Below are positions 1 to 14,646 of a stretch of 64,000 nucleotides of DNA, piece after piece (the first letter of the stretch is position 1; each line of letters opens with the position of its first letter). The stretch lies in NCBI RefSeq assembly GCF_029871205.1, contig NZ_SSOJ01000080.1:1-64000 (forward strand). Direction: 5' to 3'. The translations under genes were made by a program, and so were the position numbers. Below the pieces are notes generated by a model. That model saw only the letters and a list, made by a program, of their open reading frames with translations, made no database searches and was not told the DNA's origin. The DNA comes from Pseudomonas sp. BN417 (GTDB lineage: Bacteria; Pseudomonadota; Gammaproteobacteria; Pseudomonadales; Pseudomonadaceae).

Positions 1-38
1 TTCGCACCGACAATCCGCAGATTGTTTGGGTGTTATAT

Positions 39-2927
<2,889 letters not shown>

Positions 2928-3072
2928 ATATAACCCCAAGCAATCTGGTTATCTGTCTCGAACGTGAAGACGACATTCGCCGAAAATTCGCGCTTGAACT
3001 CGCAAATTTTACCTTGAGCTAACTGATCGCCAGTGATAACGATCAATCAGTCACTTCTATCACATACCCGAA

Positions 3073-3084
3073 TTTTTAAAGAAC
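3073..3084 (-). promoter_or_regulatory. boxA-like antitermination element in the 16S-23S spacer
   Basis: On the minus strand this reads GTTCTTTAAAAA, resembling the NusB/NusE-binding boxA of rRNA operons (consensus near TGCTCTTTAACAA). It sits between tRNA-Ala and 23S, where a second boxA is normally found. The assignment rests on motif and position only. Confidence 0.6.
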
Positions 3085-3162
3085 GATTCTGAAACAAAGT
3101 CCAGAATTCAATATCCATTCACGGATATTCAATTCTGAGCTCTTGGTCTGCTTCGCTGAGAG

Positions 3163-3238
3163 TGGTGGAGCCAAGGAGGATCGAACTCCTGACCTCCTGC
3201 GTGCAAAGCAGGCGCTCTCCCAGCTGAGCTATGGCCCC
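3163..3238 (-). tRNA. alaT: tRNA-Ala (TGC)
   Basis: A 76-nt cloverleaf on the minus strand starting GGGGCCATAGCTCAGC, with anticodon TGC, a GTTCGATCC T-loop and an encoded CCA end. It lies in the 16S-23S spacer, the standard place for tRNA-Ala(UGC) in gammaproteobacterial rRNA operons. Confidence 0.98.
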
Positions 3239-3270
3239 AATGTCAACCGGTCATACGACCCCGCGACAAT

Positions 3271-3347
<77 letters not shown>

Positions 3348-3412
3348 AATCGCCTTCGCAATTGAATCAAGCAATTCGTGTGGGAACTTATGAAGAAGCT
3401 GAAGTCTTCGAT

Positions 3413-4949
<1,537 letters not shown>

Positions 4950-5095
4950 AATACTGCTTGGGTTTTGAGAAAACCCTAAACTTGGCTCAGCAATCGCAAA
5001 TAAACTCTCGAATTCACGAGTGTTACTTGTGTTGCTGATAATCAGTTGACTACCAGTCTTACTTCACAAGCACCCACACGAATTGCTTGATTCAG

Positions 5096-5107
5096 TTGTT
5101 AAAGAGC
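5096..5107 (-). promoter_or_regulatory. boxA antitermination element in the 16S leader
   Basis: The minus strand reads GCTCTTTAACAA, an essentially exact match to the rRNA boxA recognised by the NusB-NusE complex. It lies about 150 nt upstream of the 16S 5' end and downstream of all three promoters, so every primary transcript would carry it. Confidence 0.8.
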
Positions 5108-5144
5108 GTTTCGACCGAGTCTTTCGTCTCAACCGAGGCCGCGC

Positions 5145-5172
5145 ATTCTACAGCAGCCTTTCTTTCTGTCAA
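5145..5172 (-). promoter_or_regulatory. rRNA operon promoter, 16S-proximal
   Basis: Minus-strand sigma70 promoter with a perfect -35 TTGACA (5167-5172), a 16-bp spacer and -10 TAGAAT (5145-5150), followed by a GC-rich discriminator (GCGCGG). The upstream sequence is AT-rich and could act as an UP element. A GC-rich discriminator with a 16-bp spacer is typical of stringently controlled rRNA promoters. Confidence 0.85.
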
Positions 5173-5250
5173 GCTGTTTTTCGAAAATTTCTTTTCTACT
5201 CAACCGCTTGCGCCTTCGATCCGATCACTCTTCTCGTCAGCGGGAGGCGC

Positions 5251-5278
5251 ATTCTACAGCGTTCAAACTCGCTGTCAA
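5251..5278 (-). promoter_or_regulatory. rRNA operon promoter, middle
   Basis: A second minus-strand promoter with -35 TTGACA (5273-5278), a 16-bp spacer and -10 TAGAAT (5251-5256). A GCGC discriminator follows directly, as in the proximal promoter. The two -10 elements are 106 bp apart. Confidence 0.85.
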
Positions 5279-5429
5279 CACCTCTGGCAATCATCTTCGC
5301 GACAGCCTTTCGGCAACTCGAAGCAGTGAGCACTACAACCACCCACCAATCACCACCCCATCAAACCTTGCATTGCTAAGTGCTTGATTTTCAAGCTCTT
5401 TCGCCGCTTCCTCATCAGGAGTGGTGCGC

Positions 5430-5457
5430 ATTATAGGGGCGCCGAAATTGCCGTCAA
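5430..5457 (-). promoter_or_regulatory. rRNA operon promoter, distal
   Basis: A third minus-strand promoter with -35 TTGACG (5452-5457), a 16-bp spacer and -10 TATAAT (5430-5435), again followed by GCGC. It starts only 16 bp beyond the tyrS stop codon. I see no terminator between tyrS and this promoter, so tyrS read-through into the rRNA operon is possible. Confidence 0.75.
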
Positions 5458-5473
5458 CAGTTATTTCAACTTT

Positions 5474-6673
5474 TTACTCGGCAACCAGGGATACCCGGGC
5501 GAACGACTTCTTGCCAGCCTGGCAGACATGGGTCGCGCCGAGCTTGAACACGAAGCCGCGATCCACCACCTCGCCATCGATACGCACACCACCGGAACTC
5601 AGCAAGTCACGAGCGACAGCAGCATTCTTCACCAGCCCGGCCTTATTAAGAACAGAGGCGATCGGCATGTCTTCGGATGCAGACAGCTGCACTTCCGGCA
5701 GATCCATCGGCAGCTCGCCTTCCTTCATGCGATTGCCCGCAGAACGGTGAGCAGTAGCCGCAGCCTCTTCACCGTGGAAGCGCGCAACGATCTCCTCGGC
5801 CAGCTTGATCTTGATGTCACGCGGATTGGCACCACGCTCTACGTCACGCTTGAACTGCCCGATCTCCTCCATGGAGCGGAAGCTCAGCAGTTCGAAGTAG
5901 CGCCACATCAGCTGGTCAGGAATGGAGACCAGCTTGTTGTACATGACGCCGGGCGCTTCCTGGATACCGACGTAGTTGCCCAGGGACTTGGACATCTTCT
6001 TGACGCCATCCAACCCTTCCAGCAACGGCATGGTCAGGATGCACTGGGACTCCTGCCCATAGGCGCGCTGAAGCTCGCGCCCCATCAGCAGGTTGAATTT
6101 CTGATCGGTGCCGCCCAGCTCCACATCGGCGCGCAGCGCCACCGAGTCGTAGCCCTGCACCAGCGGATAGAGGAACTCGTGGATGGCGATCGGCTGATTG
6201 GTGCCGTAGCGCTTGCTGAAGTCATCGCGCTCGAGCATGCGAGCAACGGTGTATTGGGACGCCAGTCGAATGAAGTCCGCCGGGCTCAGCTGGTCCATCC
6301 AGGTGGAGTTGAAGGCCACCTCGGTCTTGGCCGGATCGAGAATCTTGAATACCTGAGCCTTGTAGGTCTCGGCATTATCAAGGACCTGCTCACGGGTCAG
6401 CGGCGGGCGAGTGGCGCTCTTGCCGCTGGGGTCGCCGATCATCCCGGTGAAGTCGCCGATCAGGAAGATCACCTGATGCCCCAGATCCTGGAACTGGCGC
6501 AGCTTATTAATAAGCACGGTATGCCCCAGGTGCAGGTCAGGCGCGGTCGGGTCGAAGCCTGCCTTGATGCGTAGCGGTTGGCCACGCTTGAGCTTCTCTA
6601 CCAGCTCGGACTCAACCAGGACCTCTTCCGCACCGCGCTTGATCAGCGCCAGCTGCTCTTCAACCGACTTCAT
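5474..6673 (-). CDS. tyrS: Tyrosyl-tRNA synthetase
   Basis: Class I aminoacyl-tRNA synthetase that charges tRNA-Tyr with tyrosine in the cytoplasm. The 399-residue product shows the HIGH-type motif HLGH (48-51) inside a Rossmann catalytic domain, a KMSKS loop (226-230), and a C-terminal S4 RNA-binding domain from about residue 336. The KMSKS form marks it as the TyrZ-like branch rather than the E. coli TyrS branch. An in-frame extension of 36 codons upstream lacks family similarity, so I chose the ATG at 6673, which begins [10 protein letters not shown]. It is divergent from the M23 peptidase gene and ends just before the rRNA promoters. Confidence 0.95.
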   Translation of the reverse strand: MKSVEEQLALIKRGAEEVLVESELVEKLKRGQPLRIKAGFDPTAPDLHLGHTVLINKLRQFQDLGHQVIFLIGDFTGMIGDPSGKSATRPPLTREQVLDNAETYKAQVFKILDPAKTEVAFNSTWMDQLSPADFIRLASQYTVARMLERDDFSKRYGTNQPIAIHEFLYPLVQGYDSVALRADVELGGTDQKFNLLMGRELQRAYGQESQCILTMPLLEGLDGVKKMSKSLGNYVGIQEAPGVMYNKLVSIPDQLMWRYFELLSFRSMEEIGQFKRDVERGANPRDIKIKLAEEIVARFHGEEAAATAHRSAGNRMKEGELPMDLPEVQLSASEDMPIASVLNKAGLVKNAAVARDLLSSGGVRIDGEVVDRGFVFKLGATHVCQAGKKSFARVSLVAE

Positions 6674-6854
6674 GACAGGACTCGTTGACCATTCGATAGA
6701 CAAAGGGGAACCAACCATACAAGATCGCGAACTAATTACAAGTTTTGCGCCCGCACCATGCCAATCAGCGGAAGGCACCAATCCAAGGTTGCCTAGGGCG
6801 GATTTTGATTATATTTTAGGCAGTTAGTTCACATTCCAAAAAACACCACACGCC

Positions 6855-9390
<2,536 letters not shown>

Positions 9391-9410
9391 ACCAAGCCTG
9401 CAGAAACGAA

Positions 9411-9434
9411 AACGCCGTGCATAGGCACGGCGTT
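9411..9434. terminator. Bidirectional terminator between anmK and erpA
   Basis: Perfect 10-bp stem (AACGCCGTGC / GCACGGCGTT) with a 4-nt loop between two convergent genes. On the minus strand it is followed by TTCGTTTC, a modest U-rich tail, so it probably serves erpA better than anmK. Confidence 0.75.
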
Positions 9435-9452
9435 CGAAGGACGAGCTGAAAA

Positions 9453-9803
9453 TCAGATCGAGAAGGAAGAACCGCAGCCACAGGTGGTGGTGGCATTCGG
9501 GTTCTTGATCACGAAGCGAGAACCCTCGAGGCCTTCCTGATAATCCACCTCGGCACCGGCCAGGTACTGGAAGCTCATTGGATCGACCACCAGGCTGACG
9601 CCGTCGCGCTCGACAATGGTGTCATCGTCCGCCACGTCTTCATCAAAGGTGAAACCGTACTGGAAGCCCGAGCAGCCACCACCGGTGACGAATACACGAA
9701 GCTTCAGGCGCGGATTACCCTCTTCATCGATCAGGTTCTTCACCTTGCTGGCCGCGCCCTCGGTAAACATCAGGGCTGAAGGGGTGAAGGTTTCGACGCT
9801 CAT
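9453..9803 (-). CDS. erpA: Iron-sulfur cluster insertion protein ErpA
   Basis: A-type carrier that passes iron-sulfur clusters to apoproteins such as the isoprenoid enzyme IspH. The 116-residue product has the three ligand cysteines in the family pattern: C44 in GGGCSGF, and C108 and C110 in CGCGSSF. The in-frame ORF extends 10 codons further upstream, but [10 protein letters not shown] at 9803 matches the family start and is preceded by GGGAG-type spacing. It is convergent with anmK and tandem with argC, separated from it by about 150 bp that should hold its own promoter. Confidence 0.95.
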   Translation of the reverse strand: MSVETFTPSALMFTEGAASKVKNLIDEEGNPRLKLRVFVTGGGCSGFQYGFTFDEDVADDDTIVERDGVSLVVDPMSFQYLAGAEVDYQEGLEGSRFVIKNPNATTTCGCGSSFSI

Positions 9804-9955
9804 GCTGCAACTCTCCCGGCTTGACGCCGCCATACTGCGCTAAGGCGAGGCATTATCCGCTTACCCTAGAAAACTGGTCAACTATTAAGCGTTCCGACCC
9901 GATCCATGAACCGAAGTGCGACGCCGATGGCTGAGCCCACCGGCGCCGCGCCCGA

Positions 9956-10990
9956 TCAAGGCAGCAGGGCAGCGTGGGACAGGCCCAGGCGCTCCTCGAG
10001 GCCGAACATGATGTTGAGGTTCTGTACCGCCTGGCCGGAGGCGCCCTTGACCAGGTTGTCGATCACCGAGAGAACGACCACCAGGTCACCGCCCTGGGGA
10101 CGGTGGACGGCGATGCGGCAGACGTTGGCGCCGCGAACGCTGCGGGTTTCCGGATGGCTGCCGGCCGGCATCACATCGACGAAGGGCTCGTTGGCATAAC
10201 GCTTCTCGAACAGCGCCTGCAGGTCGACGCCCTTGTCCGCCACATGGGCGTAGAGGGTCGCATGGATGCCACGGATCATCGGAGTCAGGTGCGGCACGAA
10301 GGTCAGGCCAACCGGGCCGCCAGAGGCACGACGCAGCCCCTGGGCGATTTCCGGCAGGTGACGATGCCCCTTCACTGAGTAGGCCATCATGCTTTCACCC
10401 GCCTCACAGAACAGCGAGCCAACCTTGGCGCCACGGCCAGCGCCGCTGACACCGGATTTGCAGTCGGCGATCAGCTGGCTGGTATCAGCGAGACCAGCCT
10501 CCAGCAGCGGGATGAAGCCGAGCTGGGTGGCCGTGGGGTAGCAGCCGGGAACGGCAATCAGGCGCGCACCCTTGATGGCCTCGCGGTTCACTTCCGGCAG
10601 ACCGTAGACGGCTTCCGGCAGCAGCGCCGGGGCGCCATGGGGCTGGCCGTACCACTTGGCCCACTCCTCGGCGTCCTGCAGGCGGAAATCAGCGGAGAGG
10701 TCGATCACCCGGGTGCCGGCATCCAGCAGCTCGCCGGCCAGGGCATGGGCAACTCCATGGGGCGTGGCGAAGAAGACCACGTCGCAGGCGCCCAGGGTGG
10801 CCACGTCCGGCACGCTGAAGGCGAGGTTGTCGTAATGGCCGCGCAGGTTCGGATACATGTCGGCTACCTTGACCCCGGCCTCGGATCGCGACGTGATGAC
10901 CGCCACCTCCGCCTGCGGATGCTGAGCCAGCAGACGCAGCAGTTCGACACCGGTGTAACCCGTGCCGCCGACTATTCCGACCTTGACCAT
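9956..10990 (-). CDS. argC: N-acetyl-gamma-glutamyl-phosphate reductase
   Basis: Third enzyme of arginine biosynthesis: NADPH-dependent reduction of N-acetylglutamyl-5-phosphate to the semialdehyde. The 344-residue product starts with the nucleotide-binding motif GGTGYTG (8-14) and has the catalytic cysteine C150 in AVPGCYPT. The start at 10990 ([10 protein letters not shown]) gives the family length; 22 upstream in-frame codons are spurious. It is divergent from the HemJ-like gene. No arginine-repressor-type operator could be assigned by eye. Confidence 0.95.
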   Translation of the reverse strand: MVKVGIVGGTGYTGVELLRLLAQHPQAEVAVITSRSEAGVKVADMYPNLRGHYDNLAFSVPDVATLGACDVVFFATPHGVAHALAGELLDAGTRVIDLSADFRLQDAEEWAKWYGQPHGAPALLPEAVYGLPEVNREAIKGARLIAVPGCYPTATQLGFIPLLEAGLADTSQLIADCKSGVSGAGRGAKVGSLFCEAGESMMAYSVKGHRHLPEIAQGLRRASGGPVGLTFVPHLTPMIRGIHATLYAHVADKGVDLQALFEKRYANEPFVDVMPAGSHPETRSVRGANVCRIAVHRPQGGDLVVVLSVIDNLVKGASGQAVQNLNIMFGLEERLGLSHAALLP

Positions 10991-11124
10991 CTCTTGCCCC
11001 TTCAAAGAACCGATTGGAAAGTTGCCGATGATAAGGCCGCATCGGCCAGGGGCCAACCGCCGAGGTGACGTGCGGCCTATCCAGCCTCTACTATCCGGCC
11101 CAACTGGACTATGGAAGTCGACTC

Positions 11125-11550
11125 ATGCTCTACCTGTGGCTGAAAGCCCTGCACATCATCGCCATCGTTTGCTGGTTCGCCGGCCTGTTCTACCTGCCGC
11201 GCCTCTTCGTCTATCACGCGATGGCCGAGGACGAAGCCAGCCACCAGCGCTTCGCGGTCATGGAGCGCAAGCTCTACCGCGGCATCATGGGTCCCTCGAT
11301 GGTCGCCACCCTGGTGTTCGGCCTGTGGATGCTCTACCTCAACCCCGGCTGGCTGAGCCAGGGCTGGCTGCACGCCAAGCTCACCCTGGTGGTCCTGCTG
11401 ATCGGCTACCACCACGCCTGCGGCTCTCTGCGCAAACGCTTCGCCCGTGGTGAAAACCGCCGGGGGCATGTGTTCTACCGGTGGTTCAACGAGGTTCCGG
11501 TGCTCTTTCTGATCGCCATCGTGATCCTGGTGGTGGTCAAGCCCTTCTGA
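11125..11550 (+). CDS. HemJ-like membrane protein (protoporphyrinogen oxidase family)
   Basis: Small integral membrane protein of 141 residues with four predicted helices. It resembles the HemJ/CopD-like family, which oxidises protoporphyrinogen IX to protoporphyrin IX in many proteobacteria that lack HemG and HemY. The N-terminal helix carries a conserved histidine (H10 in LKALHIIA) followed by RLFVYH, both family features. The ATG at 11125 has GGAAG about 8 bp upstream, better than the upstream in-frame ATG at 11065. A nitronate monooxygenase gene follows 20 bp later, possibly in the same transcript. The enzymatic role is inferred from the family. Confidence 0.8.
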   Translation: MLYLWLKALHIIAIVCWFAGLFYLPRLFVYHAMAEDEASHQRFAVMERKLYRGIMGPSMVATLVFGLWMLYLNPGWLSQGWLHAKLTLVVLLIGYHHACGSLRKRFARGENRRGHVFYRWFNEVPVLFLIAIVILVVVKPF

Positions 11551-11570
11551 CCTGACAAGAGGAATGCCAG

Positions 11571-12533
11571 ATGTCCCTGCCTGCCCTGCTCGATCAACGG
11601 CTGCGCCTCCCGGTGGTGGCTGCGCCGATGTTCCTGGTATCCAACCCCAAGCTGGTCCTTGCCTGTTGCAACAACGGCATAGTCGGCAGCTTCCCGGCCC
11701 TGAACCAGCGTGAAAGCAGCGGCTTCCGTGCCTGGCTGGAGGAAATCGAAGCGGGCCTGGACGCGGACGCCGCCCCCTTCGCAGTGAACCTCATCGTCCA
11801 CCACAGCAATCCCCGGCTGCAGGCAGACCTGGCCATCTGCGTCGAGAAACGCGTACCCATCGTCATCACCAGCCTGGGCGCGGTGAAGGAAGTGGTGGAC
11901 GCCGTGCACAGCTACGGCGGCCTGGTGTTCCACGACGTCACCACCCGCCGCCACGCCGAGAAGGCCGCCGAGGCCGGCGTGGATGGCCTGATCGCGGTGG
12001 CCGCCGGCGCCGGCGGGCATGCCGGCACCTGGAGCCCCTTCGCCCTGATCGCCGAGATCCGCCAATTCTTCGACAAGACCCTGCTGCTCGCCGGCTGCCT
12101 CAACCACGGGCATGAGATCTTCGCCGCGCAAATGCTCGGCGCCGACCTGGCCTACCTCGGCACCCGCTTCATCGCCACCCAGCAGAGCGAGGCCGAAACC
12201 CGCTACAAGCAGATGATCCTCGACGCCCGCGCGGCCGACATAGTCCACACCCCGGCGGTCTCCGGCGTACCCGCCAGCTTCATGCGCCAAAGCCTGGAGG
12301 CGGCCGGTTACGACCTCAAGCGCCTTACCGACAAGGCCGACATCAACTACGGCGAGAAGCTCAAACCCGTGAGTGACGAAGCCAAGGCCTGGAAGACCGT
12401 CTGGTCCGCCGGCCAGGGCGTCGGCAACATCCGCGACCTGCCCACCGTGGACGAGCTGATCGCCCGCCTCGACCAGGAATACCGCGCAGCCCGCGACAAG
12501 GCCGACCATCTGGGCCAGCGCTGGGCCGGATAA
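11571..12533 (+). CDS. Nitronate monooxygenase family flavoprotein
   Basis: Predicted FMN-dependent nitronate monooxygenase (2-nitropropane dioxygenase-like TIM barrel), 320 residues, cytoplasmic. The phosphate-binding glycine-rich stretch GAGGHAG (about 144-150) and the TRFIATQQSEA block are characteristic. The family detoxifies nitronates such as propionate 3-nitronate; the physiological substrate here is unknown. The ATG at 11571 has an AGAGGAA ribosome-binding site. The downstream gene is separated by about 200 bp containing a GC-rich hairpin. Confidence 0.9.
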   Translation: MSLPALLDQRLRLPVVAAPMFLVSNPKLVLACCNNGIVGSFPALNQRESSGFRAWLEEIEAGLDADAAPFAVNLIVHHSNPRLQADLAICVEKRVPIVITSLGAVKEVVDAVHSYGGLVFHDVTTRRHAEKAAEAGVDGLIAVAAGAGGHAGTWSPFALIAEIRQFFDKTLLLAGCLNHGHEIFAAQMLGADLAYLGTRFIATQQSEAETRYKQMILDARAADIVHTPAVSGVPASFMRQSLEAAGYDLKRLTDKADINYGEKLKPVSDEAKAWKTVWSAGQGVGNIRDLPTVDELIARLDQEYRAARDKADHLGQRWAG

Positions 12534-12551
12534 CGCGCCGCCACCTGCCAG

Positions 12552-12578
12552 GGCCCGGTGTATTCGGCGCACCGGGCC
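12552..12578 (+). terminator. GC-rich hairpin after the nitronate monooxygenase gene
   Basis: Inverted repeat GGCCCGGTG / CACCGGGCC with a 9-nt loop, starting 18 bp after the stop codon. No U-tract follows directly, so this is either a weak terminator or a 3'-end stabilising structure. Confidence 0.4.
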
Positions 12579-12731
12579 TGCTCTGCCAGAGCGGCCTGAT
12601 CGGTCGCCGGCGTCACCCCCACCCCGCCTGAACTCGGCGCTTTTTTGTTCGCCAGGCCGCTTGTGCCGCGGGCCAGAGGGCCATTACGCTGTGCCATCAT
12701 CTTTTTTTCTGTCGTCGACAAGGATGCCTGC

Positions 12732-13796
12732 ATGACCGAAGCCCGCTACAAGATCGTCTTCGACGGTGAGCCCATGCCTGGCGTGGCGCTGGAAACCGTC
12801 AAGGAAAACCTCGCCCGCCTGTTCAAGAGTGACGCCAGCAAGATCGACAGCCTGTTCGGCGGCCGCAGTGTCGCTCTCAAGCGCGACCTGGCGGAAGCCG
12901 AGGCCGACAAATACCTCGCCGCGCTGCAGCGGGCTGGGGCGAAGGTGCGCAAGGAGCACGACCAGGCCTCCGGCCTCAACCTGGCGGCGACGGATGCCCC
13001 CCTGGAACCCACTGCTGCCAACGTCGCGGAAACTGTCGCCATCGAGACCATGAGCTGCCCGAAATGTGGCCACCATCAGCCCAAGGCGGCGGAATGCCAG
13101 GCCTGCGGCATCATCATCGACAAATACCTGGCCCGCCAGGCGCTGCTTGCCGAAGAGGCGGCCCAAGTGACGCCCCCCATCACCGGCAGCGAAGCCCCGT
13201 CTCCCTCCTCCCCTTCCACTCCCTCGTCTCCCTATGCGCCGCCCCAGGCCCAGGTCGGCGAGCAGCTACCGGAATTCGGCGAACTCAAGGTACTCAGCGC
13301 CCAGGGGCGCATCGGCCGCGTTCGCTACCTGGGCTGGAGCATGGCCTTGATGCTCGCCTTCCTGCCGGTGGGCGGTGTGATCCTGGGCAGCTTCGCCGTT
13401 TCCGATGCCCTGGCCGGCCTGCTGACCCTGGTCGCCTGTCTGGCCCTGGTGGTGGTCAGCGTCTGCATCGGCGTGCAGCGACTGCACGACATCGGTTGGT
13501 CCGGCTGGCTCTGGCTGCTGAACTTCGTCCCGATAGTCGGTAGCGTGTTCGCCCTGCTCATGCTCTTCATGCCGGGAACTGCCGGTGCCAACCGCTACGG
13601 TCCGCCGCCGCCACCCAATAGCCGTGCGGTAAAAGTCCTGGCCTGGCTGATCATCCTGGTGCCAGTTATCGGTATAGTCGCCGCCATCGCGATGCCGGCC
13701 TACCAGGATTACCTGATGCGCGCCCAGCTCGGCGATGCCGCCAGCTACGAGCAGCCGGCGCAAGCACCCGCGCTCGAAAGCGGCGCCACAGAGTAA
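12732..13796 (+). CDS. DUF805 membrane protein with zinc ribbon and pilin-like tail
   Basis: Inner-membrane protein of unknown function, 354 residues. The N-terminal 80 residues form a small soluble domain. A zinc ribbon follows (C109, C112, C122, C125 in CPKC...CQAC), then a Pro/Ser-rich linker (about 148-175) and a DUF805 domain with several membrane helices (about 193-285) bearing the signature QRLHDIGWSGW. The C-terminal segment 301-335 contains GIVAAIAMPAYQDYLMRAQ (314-332), which closely resembles the N-terminal helix of type IV pilins but has no prepilin cleavage site. The ATG at 12732 was chosen over the upstream in-frame ATG because the family start is MTEARYK. Confidence 0.8.
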   Translation: MTEARYKIVFDGEPMPGVALETVKENLARLFKSDASKIDSLFGGRSVALKRDLAEAEADKYLAALQRAGAKVRKEHDQASGLNLAATDAPLEPTAANVAETVAIETMSCPKCGHHQPKAAECQACGIIIDKYLARQALLAEEAAQVTPPITGSEAPSPSSPSTPSSPYAPPQAQVGEQLPEFGELKVLSAQGRIGRVRYLGWSMALMLAFLPVGGVILGSFAVSDALAGLLTLVACLALVVVSVCIGVQRLHDIGWSGWLWLLNFVPIVGSVFALLMLFMPGTAGANRYGPPPPPNSRAVKVLAWLIILVPVIGIVAAIAMPAYQDYLMRAQLGDAASYEQPAQAPALESGATE

Positions 13797-13850
13797 GCAA
13801 CCTCCCGGGGCCGGAGCTGTCCAACCCGGCCCCTTTACGGAGAACCCCCG

Positions 13851-14639
13851 ATGCCCCGTTATGCCTTGATCACCGGCGCCTCCAGCGGTATTGGCCTGGC
13901 CCTGGCCGAGGCCCTGGCGCGACGGGGACGCCACCTGTTGCTGATTGCCCGCCAGCGGGACGCACTGGAGAGCATCGCCTGCGAGCTGACCCAGCGATTT
14001 GGCGTGGAAGTGCTGTTCCGCTGCTGTGACCTGGCCGAGCCCCTGCAGGTATCAGGCCTGCTCATGGAACTTGAGCAGGGCGAGCGGGAGTTCGACCTGC
14101 TGGTGAATAACGCCGGCATCGGCACCTCCGGCGCCTTCGTCGACCAGGACTGGGGACGCGAGCAGGAATTGATCGAGCTGAACATCCTCGCCGTGGCCAG
14201 GCTCTGTCACGCCATCGGCGGCATGATGGCCAGCCGGGGCGGCGGCCAGATCCTCAATATCGCATCGGTTGCCGGGTTCCAGCCCGGGGCCTGGATGAGC
14301 AACTACTACGCCAGCAAGGCCTATGTGCTGCACTTCTCCGAAGGCCTGCGCGAGGAATTGCGCGCGCGCAATGTGAAGGTCTCGGTGCTCTGCCCCGGGC
14401 CGACCCGCACGGCCTTCTTCCGCGGCGCCCAGCTGCGCATCGGCAAGCTGGATGGCAGCAAGCTGATGATGAGCCCCGAGGAAGTCGCGCTGGTGGCCGT
14501 GCGCGCCCTGGAGAAGAACCGCGCCATCATCATCCCCGGTTGGCGCAACCGGCTGTCCGCCCTGCTCCCCAGACTGGCCCCGCGCTGGCTGGTGCGCCGC
14601 CTGCTGGGACGGGTCATCCGCGGCTTCGCCCTGCCCTGA
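13851..14639 (+). CDS. Short-chain dehydrogenase/reductase
   Basis: Classical SDR oxidoreductase of 262 residues, NAD(P)-dependent; substrate unknown. The cofactor motif TGASSGIG (8-15) and the NNAG motif (about 85-88) are present, and the active-site serine, tyrosine and lysine lie in IASVAG and YYASK (about 140-165). The C-terminus is basic and hydrophobic (LVRRLLGRVIRGFA), possibly a membrane contact, as in DltE/YqjQ-like members. It follows the DUF805 gene by 54 bp and is convergent, with 7 bp between stop codons, with the AAA+ ATPase gene. Confidence 0.9.
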   Translation: MPRYALITGASSGIGLALAEALARRGRHLLLIARQRDALESIACELTQRFGVEVLFRCCDLAEPLQVSGLLMELEQGEREFDLLVNNAGIGTSGAFVDQDWGREQELIELNILAVARLCHAIGGMMASRGGGQILNIASVAGFQPGAWMSNYYASKAYVLHFSEGLREELRARNVKVSVLCPGPTRTAFFRGAQLRIGKLDGSKLMMSPEEVALVAVRALEKNRAIIIPGWRNRLSALLPRLAPRWLVRRLLGRVIRGFALP

Positions 14640-14646
14640 TCGGGTC

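Larger units (their letters stand above)
4950..5473 (-). other. rRNA operon leader and promoter region without a gene
   Basis: This 524-bp stretch lies between the 16S 5' end and the tyrS stop codon and holds no credible gene. The short reading frames in it have no family features. On the minus strand it contains a boxA motif and three tandem sigma70 promoters, listed separately. It is AT-richer than its surroundings near the promoters, as expected for rRNA upstream regions. Confidence 0.9.

Noticed and set aside
5384-6574. A 396-residue plus-strand frame opposite tyrS
   Set aside because: Shadow of tyrS; the minus strand has HLGH and KMSKS motifs and an S4 domain.
6674-6854. A tyrosine-responsive T-box or riboswitch upstream of tyrS
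   Set aside because: T-boxes are essentially restricted to Gram-positive lineages and no T-box sequence is visible in this gap.
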